Shown one piece after another: positions 58,803 to 64,000 of a stretch of 64,000 bases of DNA. This stretch comes from Acerihabitans sp047324305 (GTDB taxonomy: Bacteria > Pseudomonadota > Gammaproteobacteria > Enterobacterales > Enterobacteriaceae). The DNA lies in contig NZ_CP178740.1 of the NCBI RefSeq assembly GCF_047324305.1, forward strand, positions 682,001-746,000, given 5' to 3'. The number at the start of each line of letters is the position of its first letter. Position 1 is the first letter of the stretch. Both the position numbers and the translations under genes were made by a program. A model generated the notes under the pieces. The model was not told where the DNA came from. It was given only the letters and a program-made list of their open reading frames with translations, and did no database searches.

Positions 58803-59997
58803 GCCAACCAACGATCCATGGGGCGGCGCGCAGGCCGCGCCCGCAGCCGACGCCAGCCAGGCCCAGTCCGCCGCGCCGCAGTCCGCCGATCCCTGGGGCG
58901 GGGCCGCCGCGCAGCAGCATGACGCCGTCGCGCAGACCGCCCCCGCCAACGGAGCGGGCAGCGCCGCCGACGCCTGGGGCAATACCGCCACGCCTCCCGC
59001 CGACGGCGCCGGGGCGCACACCGCCCAGCAGGGCGCCGACTGGCTCAACAGCGGGCCGGCTCCCGCGCCTGAGCATTTTAATCTGCTGGATCCGTTTCAC
59101 ACTACCCTGATCCCGCTCGATACCTGGGTCACCCACGGCATCGATTGGGTGGTGCTGCATTTCCGGCCGTTGTTCCAGGGTATCCGCGTGCCGGTGGATA
59201 TCATCCTCGGCGGCTTCCAGCATCTGTTGCTGGGCATGCCCGCCCCGGTGGCCATCCTGGTGTTCGCCCTGCTGGCCTGGCAGATGTCGAGCCTGGGCAT
59301 GGGCATCGCCACCCTGGTCTCGCTGGCGATTATCGGCGCCATCGGCGCCTGGGCGCAGGCCATGGTCACGCTGGCGCTGGTGCTCACCTCGCTGTTTTTC
59401 TGCGTGGTGATAGGCCTGCCGCTGGGCATTTGGCTGGCGCGCAGCGATGGCGCGGCCAAAATCATCCGCCCATTGCTGGACGCCATGCAGACCACGCCGG
59501 CGTTCGTCTACCTGGTGCCCATCGTCATGCTGTTCGGCATCGGCAATGTGCCGGGGGTGGTGGTGACCATTATCTTCGCCCTGCCGCCGGTGGTGCGCCT
59601 GACCATCCTGGGTATCAAACAGGTGCCGGAAGACCTGATAGAAGCCGCCGAATCGTTCGGCGCCAGCCCCGGCCAGCTGCTGTTCAAAGTGCAGTTGCCG
59701 CTGGCGATGCCGACCATCATGGCCGGGATTAACCAGACGCTGATGCTGGCGCTCTCGATGGTGGTCATCGCCTCGATGATTGCCGTCGGCGGCCTGGGCC
59801 AGATGGTCCTGCGCGGCATCGGCCGCCTGGATATGGGGCTTGCCACCATCGGCGGGGTCGGCATCGTGATACTGGCCATAATCCTCGATCGTCTGACGCA
59901 ATCCCTGGGACGCGACAGCCGCAGCCGCGGCAACCGCCGCTGGTACGCCGCCGGTCCCCTGGGCCTGTTCACCCGCCCGTTTGCCAAAAAAGCCTGA
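58795..59997 (+). CDS. proW: Glycine betaine/proline betaine ABC transporter permease ProW
   Basis: 400 residues against about 354 in E. coli. The core from HFNLLDPFHTTLIPLDTWV onward is highly conserved, with about seven helices and the ATPase loop EDLIEAAESFGASPGQLLFKVQLPLA. The extra length is in the N-terminal Ala/Gln-rich leader (about residues 1-88), which holds repeated DPWGGA units (residues 8-13 and 32-37, and a DAWGNT copy near 60). Confidence 0.95.
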   Translation: MSKPTNDPWGGAQAAPAADASQAQSAAPQSADPWGGAAAQQHDAVAQTAPANGAGSAADAWGNTATPPADGAGAHTAQQGADWLNSGPAPAPEHFNLLDPFHTTLIPLDTWVTHGIDWVVLHFRPLFQGIRVPVDIILGGFQHLLLGMPAPVAILVFALLAWQMSSLGMGIATLVSLAIIGAIGAWAQAMVTLALVLTSLFFCVVIGLPLGIWLARSDGAAKIIRPLLDAMQTTPAFVYLVPIVMLFGIGNVPGVVVTIIFALPPVVRLTILGIKQVPEDLIEAAESFGASPGQLLFKVQLPLAMPTIMAGINQTLMLALSMVVIASMIAVGGLGQMVLRGIGRLDMGLATIGGVGIVILAIILDRLTQSLGRDSRSRGNRRWYAAGPLGLFTRPFAKKA

Positions 59998-60077
59998 CCC
60001 TTTGCCGGGCGCGGGCTCCCCGCCCCCGGCGTCTGAAAGTTAAAATACATGATGAAAATCAACGAGAAGGATATTCC

Positions 60078-61079
60078 ATGCATCACACCGGAATCTGGGC
60101 GCTAGCGCTCACCGCGGCGCTTGCCGCGCCACTCTCTTTTGCCGCCGATCTGCCGGGCAAGGGCGTGCAGGTGCAGCCCCTGCAAAGCACGATATCCGAA
60201 GAGACGTTCCAGACGCTGCTGGTCAACAAAGCGCTGGAAAAGCTGGGCTACGATGTCAAATCGAGCCGTGAGGTGGATTATAACGTCGCCTATACTTCCA
60301 TCGCCTCCGGCGACGCTACCTTTATGGCGGTTAACTGGGATCCCCTGCACGCGGACCAGTATCAGGCGGCCGGCGGCGACGCCAGGTTCTATCGCCAGGG
60401 CAACTATGTCGAGGGCGCGGCCCAGGGCTACCTGATCGATAAAAAGACCGCCGATCAATACCATATCAAAACCATCGATCAGCTTAAGGATCCCAAGCTG
60501 GCTAAACTGTTCGACGCCAACGGCGACGGCAAGGCCGATTTGACCGGCTGCACCCCAGGCTGGGGCTGCGAGGCGGTGATCAACCACCAGATCCAGGCCT
60601 ACGGCCTGGCCGATACCGTGGAGCACAACCAGGGCAACTACGCGGCCATCATTGCCGACACCATGGCGCGCTTCAAGGAAGGCAAGCCGATCCTGTATTA
60701 TACCTGGACGCCCTATTGGGTCAGCGACGTGCTGGTTCCGGGCCGGGACGTGGTATGGCTGCAGGTGCCGTTCTCTTCCCTGCCCGGCAAGCAGAAGGAC
60801 ATCAGTACCAAACTGCCCAACGGCGCCGACTATGGCTTCCCGGTAAACACCATGCGTATCGTCGCCAATAAAGAGTGGGCCAAGGCCAATCCCGCGGCAG
60901 CGAAACTGTTCGCCATCATGCGTCTGCCCATTAGCGATGTGAACGCGCAGAACCTGCGTATGCATGAGGGCCAGGCCTCGGAGGCGGATATCGAACGCCA
61001 CGCCAACGGCTGGATTGCCGCGCACCAGGCGCTATTCGACGGCTGGATAAGCGCCGCCACGGCCGCCGCCGCTAAATGA
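60078..61079 (+). CDS. proX: Glycine betaine/proline betaine-binding protein ProX
   Basis: 333 residues with signal peptide (cleavage near APLSFAAD). The aromatic cage for quaternary ammonium is expected around FMAVNWDPLHADQY and YYTWTPYWVSDVL. The Cys pair in TGCTPGWGCEA is conserved in ProX. AGAAGGATA precedes the ATG. It ends the proVWX operon, followed by a terminator. Confidence 0.96.
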   Translation: MHHTGIWALALTAALAAPLSFAADLPGKGVQVQPLQSTISEETFQTLLVNKALEKLGYDVKSSREVDYNVAYTSIASGDATFMAVNWDPLHADQYQAAGGDARFYRQGNYVEGAAQGYLIDKKTADQYHIKTIDQLKDPKLAKLFDANGDGKADLTGCTPGWGCEAVINHQIQAYGLADTVEHNQGNYAAIIADTMARFKEGKPILYYTWTPYWVSDVLVPGRDVVWLQVPFSSLPGKQKDISTKLPNGADYGFPVNTMRIVANKEWAKANPAAAKLFAIMRLPISDVNAQNLRMHEGQASEADIERHANGWIAAHQALFDGWISAATAAAAK

Positions 61080-61127
61080 TACGGCGTCTTCGCGCCCGTT
61101 TATGGCGCGAAAACAGGTCACGTTAAC

Positions 61128-61157
61128 CGACGGGGGGCATTCGCCCCTCGTTTTTTT
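61128..61157 (+). terminator. Rho-independent terminator of proVWX
   Basis: CGA plus a G-run pairs with CGCCCCTCG over a small loop (one bulged base), followed by seven T. It lies about 50 bases past proX. Confidence 0.8.
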
Positions 61158-61205
61158 GGCGCTTATGGGGAATAATAGCCCCCCGATTGGTAAACAGACT
61201 CACCA

Positions 61206-62405
61206 ATGAAAACAAAAACAGATCACCCAAGTTTAAGTCCGGCGCTGATTATTATCATGGCTATCGCCACCGGATTGTCGGTCGCGAGTAATTATTACGC
61301 GCAACCCCTGCTGGACACCATTGCCCAGTCGTATCACCTGTCGGTGAACCAGGCCGGGTTTATCGTCACCGCCGCCCAGCTGGGTTATGCCTGCGGCCTG
61401 ATGTTTATCGTGCCGCTGGGGGATAAGTTCGAACGGCGCGGCATGATAGTGGTCATGACGCTGCTGGCCGCCGCCGGTATGCTGGTCACCGCCTCGGCCG
61501 GCAGCCTGTGGCTGATGATAGCCGGCACGGCGCTGACCGGTCTATTCTCGGTAGTGGCGCAGATCCTGGTGCCGCTGGCGGCGACGCTTGCCGATCCTGC
61601 GAAGCGGGGCAAAGTGGTCGGTATGATCATGACCGGTCTGCTGCTGGGCATCCTGCTGGCGCGCACCGTCGCCGGCGCCCTGGCAAGCTTCGGCGGCTGG
61701 CGCACCGTGTACTGGTTCGCCAGCGCCCTGATGGTGGTCATGGCGCTGATACTGTGGTTCGCCCTGCCGCGCTATAAACAGTATTCCGATCTGAATTACC
61801 CGCAGCTGCTGGCCTCCATCCTGCGCATGTATGTCACCACGCCGGTGCTGCGCACCCGCGCGCTGATAGGCTGCGTGACCTTTGCCAGCTTCAGCAACCT
61901 GTGGACTTCCATGGCGTTCCTGCTGGCCGCGCCGCCGTTTTTTTACTCCGAGGCTAAAATCGGCCTGTTCGGCCTGGCGGGCGCCGCCGGCGCCCTGGCC
62001 GCATCCAGGGCCGGGCATCTGGCCGACCGGGGCAAGGCAAAAATCACCACCCGCTATGGCCTGCTGCTGCTCCTGGTCTCCTGGGCCTTTATCTGGTACG
62101 GCCAGCATCAGGTGATGGCGCTTATCGCCGGCATCGTCGTGCTGGATCTGGCGGTGCAGGGCGTGCATATCACCAACCAGAGCGTCATTTACCGCCGCAT
62201 GCCGCAAGCGCGTAACCGTCTCACCTCCGGCTATATGACCAGCTATTTTATCGGCGGCGCCCTGGGCTCGCTGATTTCCGCCTCGGCCTACCAGATGGCC
62301 GGCTGGACCGGCGTATGCGCCGCCGGCGGGGCGCTGGGCGTGCTCAACCTGCTGTTATGGTGGCGTGGCCAGCATCATGAGGACAGCGGCGTAGCGGCCG
62401 CCTGA
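61206..62405 (+). CDS. ygaY: MFS transporter, YgaY-like
   Basis: 399 residues, twelve helices. ASNYYAQPLLDTIAQSYHLSVNQAGFIVTAAQLGYACGLMFIVPLGDKFERRGMIV carries the A-motif of MFS drug/metabolite exporters. In E. coli K-12 the gene at this position (ygaY) is a pseudogene; here it is intact. Substrate unknown. Confidence 0.88.
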   Translation: MKTKTDHPSLSPALIIIMAIATGLSVASNYYAQPLLDTIAQSYHLSVNQAGFIVTAAQLGYACGLMFIVPLGDKFERRGMIVVMTLLAAAGMLVTASAGSLWLMIAGTALTGLFSVVAQILVPLAATLADPAKRGKVVGMIMTGLLLGILLARTVAGALASFGGWRTVYWFASALMVVMALILWFALPRYKQYSDLNYPQLLASILRMYVTTPVLRTRALIGCVTFASFSNLWTSMAFLLAAPPFFYSEAKIGLFGLAGAAGALAASRAGHLADRGKAKITTRYGLLLLLVSWAFIWYGQHQVMALIAGIVVLDLAVQGVHITNQSVIYRRMPQARNRLTSGYMTSYFIGGALGSLISASAYQMAGWTGVCAAGGALGVLNLLLWWRGQHHEDSGVAAA

Positions 62406-62485
62406 GGGCGTCGCACGGCGGGATGACTGTCGCGGCGTTCCGGCGGGCGATAGTCGCCGGAAGTGTCGCCATGGGAGATACGCAC

Positions 62486-63226
62486 ATGGATGCAAGCCAG
62501 GATCACCTACCGGCGGCCCCAGGGACGCCGGCCACCTTTCGCGAGGGCATCAAGGACAGCCTGCCCATCGTCATCGGCTACCTGCCGGTGGCGTTCGCTT
62601 TTGGCCTGAACGCGGTTAAGCTGGGCTTTACGCCGCTCGAAAGCCTCTTCATTTCCTGCGTTATCTATGCCGGCGCCAGCCAGTTCGTGATAACCACCCT
62701 GCTCAGCGCCGGGATATCGCTGTGGGTCGCGGCGTTGACCGTCATGGCCATGGATGTGCGCCATCTGCTGTACGGCCCGGCGCTGCGTCACCGTATTCCC
62801 GGCGCCCTGTCGCGGCACGCCACGGCGCTATGGGCCTTCGGCCTGACCGATGAGGTGTTTGCCGCGGCCATCGCCAAACTGATTAAGGATAACCGCCGCT
62901 GGTCGGAACGCTGGATGATAAGCGTCGCGGTCTGTTCGTGGCTATCCTGGGTCGTCGGCACCGCCGTCGGCGCGCTGTCGGGCAACGGCCCGCTGAACGA
63001 CTATCCGGCGGTTGAGGCCGCGCTGTCCTTCATGCTGCCGGCGCTGTTCCTCAGTTTCCTGTTGGCGTCATTTCAGCGCCGGCAAAGCCTGGTATTGGCC
63101 GCGGCGCTGGCCGGCGCGCTGGCCGGGCTGCTGCTGCTGTCGATTCCGATGGCGATCCTGGCCGGCATCGGCGGCGGGTGCCTGGGTGCCTTGCTGGGCC
63201 CGGCGCGCGCCGCCAGGGAGGAATAA
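62486..63226 (+). CDS. ygaZ: Branched-chain amino acid exporter large subunit YgaZ (AzlC family)
   Basis: 246 residues. FREGIKDSLPIVIGYLPVAFAFGLNAVKLGF, IYAGASQFVITTLLSAG and MAMDVRHLLYGPALRHRI are AzlC/YgaZ hallmarks. With YgaH it exports L-valine. I use the ATG at 62486 with GGGAG before it; earlier in-frame starts exist. ygaH follows after three bases. Confidence 0.94.
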   Translation: MDASQDHLPAAPGTPATFREGIKDSLPIVIGYLPVAFAFGLNAVKLGFTPLESLFISCVIYAGASQFVITTLLSAGISLWVAALTVMAMDVRHLLYGPALRHRIPGALSRHATALWAFGLTDEVFAAAIAKLIKDNRRWSERWMISVAVCSWLSWVVGTAVGALSGNGPLNDYPAVEAALSFMLPALFLSFLLASFQRRQSLVLAAALAGALAGLLLLSIPMAILAGIGGGCLGALLGPARAAREE

Positions 63227-63229
63227 TAA

Positions 63230-63565
63230 ATGCATACCAGCGTGATTATCATCGGTTTGGTGGTCGGCGCGGCGAATTATCTGTTCCGTTACCTGCCGCT
63301 GCGTTTTGGCGGCGGGCGTAAATCAGCCGGCCCCGCCGGCGCCTGGGCCGGACGTCTTTTGGACGGCATAGGTTTGGCCTCCATCTGCGCGCTACTGGTG
63401 GTCTCCAGTGTGCCGGAGGTGCTGCGCGCGCCGGCGAAACTACTGCCTACCCTGGCGGGTTTCGCGGTATTGGCGGCCTGTTTTTACCGCACCCGCAGCA
63501 TCGTCATCGCCACCCTGGCCGGGGCGCTGTGCTTTGGCTTGGTATATAAATTAGTCATGCCCTAA
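63230..63565 (+). CDS. ygaH: Branched-chain amino acid exporter small subunit YgaH (AzlD family)
   Basis: 111 residues, four helices (VIIIGLVVGAANYLFRYLPLRFG...LLDGIGLASICALLVVSSVPEVL). It partners YgaZ; start three bases after the ygaZ stop, indicating coupling. Confidence 0.93.
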   Translation: MHTSVIIIGLVVGAANYLFRYLPLRFGGGRKSAGPAGAWAGRLLDGIGLASICALLVVSSVPEVLRAPAKLLPTLAGFAVLAACFYRTRSIVIATLAGALCFGLVYKLVMP

Positions 63566-63616
63566 TCTATAGCTCTCTAAACTTTTCAGGACGACAATAT
63601 TTACTTGAGTGATTAC

Positions 63617-63644
63617 ATTAGTTATTATATCCATAGAAACTAAT
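63617..63644. promoter_or_regulatory. Candidate EmrR operator/promoter
   Basis: ATTAGTT (63617-63623) and AACTAAT (63638-63644) are inverted around 14 bases and overlap AT-rich promoter-like sequence just before emrR. MarR-family EmrR represses its own promoter, so this is a natural candidate. Confidence 0.5.
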
Positions 63645-63659
63645 GAGGCATAAATCATC

Positions 63660-64000
63660 ATGGACAGTTCCTTCACCCCCATTGAGCAAATGTTGGCGCA
63701 ACGCGCTAAGCAGCGTCCCGAGTTTCCCTACCAGGAAATCCTGCTGACCCGGCTATGCATGCATATGCAGGGTAAATTGCTGGAAAACAGAAACCGCATG
63801 CTGAAAGCCCAGGGCATCAATGAAACGTTGTTTATGGCCCTGCTGACCCTGGAGTCCCAGGAAAATCACAGTATCCAGCCCTCTGAACTCAGTTCCGCCC
63901 TGGGATCGTCGCGCACCAACGCCACCCGCATCGCGGATGAGCTGGAAAAACGGGGCTGGATTGTGCGTAAAGAGAGTGAGAACGATCGCCGCTGCCTGCA
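63660..64000 (+). CDS. emrR: EmrR (MprA) MarR-family regulator, 3' end outside window
   Basis: The first 113 codons match E. coli EmrR very closely (MDSSFTPIEQMLAQRAKQ, FPYQEILLTRLCMHMQGKLLENRNRMLKAQGINETLFMALLTLESQ, LGSSRTNATRIADELEKRGWI). EmrR represses emrRAB and releases on binding hydrophobic drugs. emrAB are expected beyond the window. The frame is still open at base 64000. Confidence 0.95.
   Translation, partial: MDSSFTPIEQMLAQRAKQRPEFPYQEILLTRLCMHMQGKLLENRNRMLKAQGINETLFMALLTLESQENHSIQPSELSSALGSSRTNATRIADELEKRGWIVRKESENDRRCL

Noticed and set aside
58744..59901. 385-residue minus-strand ORF over proW
   Set aside because: The protein is a low-complexity His/Gln/Asp-rich shadow of proW; no start signal or family.

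Overview
The window is chromosomal DNA of a high-GC member of the Enterobacterales. The right end keeps the E. coli K-12 gene order ygaC-ygaM-nrdHIEF-proVWX-ygaY-ygaZ-ygaH-emrR with closely similar proteins. yciF, yciE, cho, yedA and speG homologues elsewhere fit the same order. The many catabolic and uptake genes suggest a free-living, plant- or insect-associated relative (Sodalis/Acerihabitans/Brenneria-like). That genus guess is inference. I saw no rRNA, tRNA, CRISPR array, insertion sequence or phage.

Layout. 0-8 kb: end of an ABC permease gene, a lone PTS EIIB domain, a DUF421 membrane pair, a fatty-acid-desaturase-family protein, an EpmB-like radical SAM protein, a divergent HxlR/old-yellow-enzyme pair, and convergent yciF and yciE. 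8-17.6 kb: a urea ABC transporter (urtABCDE) behind a sigma-54 promoter, then nikR and an ECF nickel transporter. This is nitrogen and nickel supply for a urease that is not in the window. 17.6-23 kb: SOS-controlled cho, a DUF1097-like protein, an unannotated 27-residue ORF with CRP-like sites, an AsnC regulator divergent from yedA, and a chemoreceptor. 23-31 kb: an amino-sugar locus (GntR, nanK, nanE, a Gfo/Idh/MocA oxidoreductase and a complete CUT1 sugar ABC transporter). 31-36 kb: SMR pump, speG, a GNAT, an unrecognised protein and a glgX-like gene.

36.3-51.9 kb is the most unusual part. A TetR regulator sits among catabolic genes in four transcription units: a helical protein plus a DUF3830 protein; a MetX-like alpha/beta hydrolase; permease-LLM monooxygenase-Rieske oxygenase-aldo/keto reductase-type III glutamine synthetase-ferredoxin reductase-VOC protein; and binding protein-FAD dehydrogenase-SDR-ATPase. 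Near the start of each unit lies a copy of the same palindrome (half-site about GTTAATTA, 6-base centre, inverted). Together these look like one regulon for import and oxidation of an unknown, probably nitrogenous, small molecule. It may proceed through gamma-glutamylation and may be opine-like.

52-64 kb is conserved core: class Ib ribonucleotide reductase with candidate NrdR boxes, the ProU osmoprotectant transporter with a promoter resembling E. coli proU P2, an MFS protein, the YgaZH branched-chain amino-acid exporter and the start of emrR.
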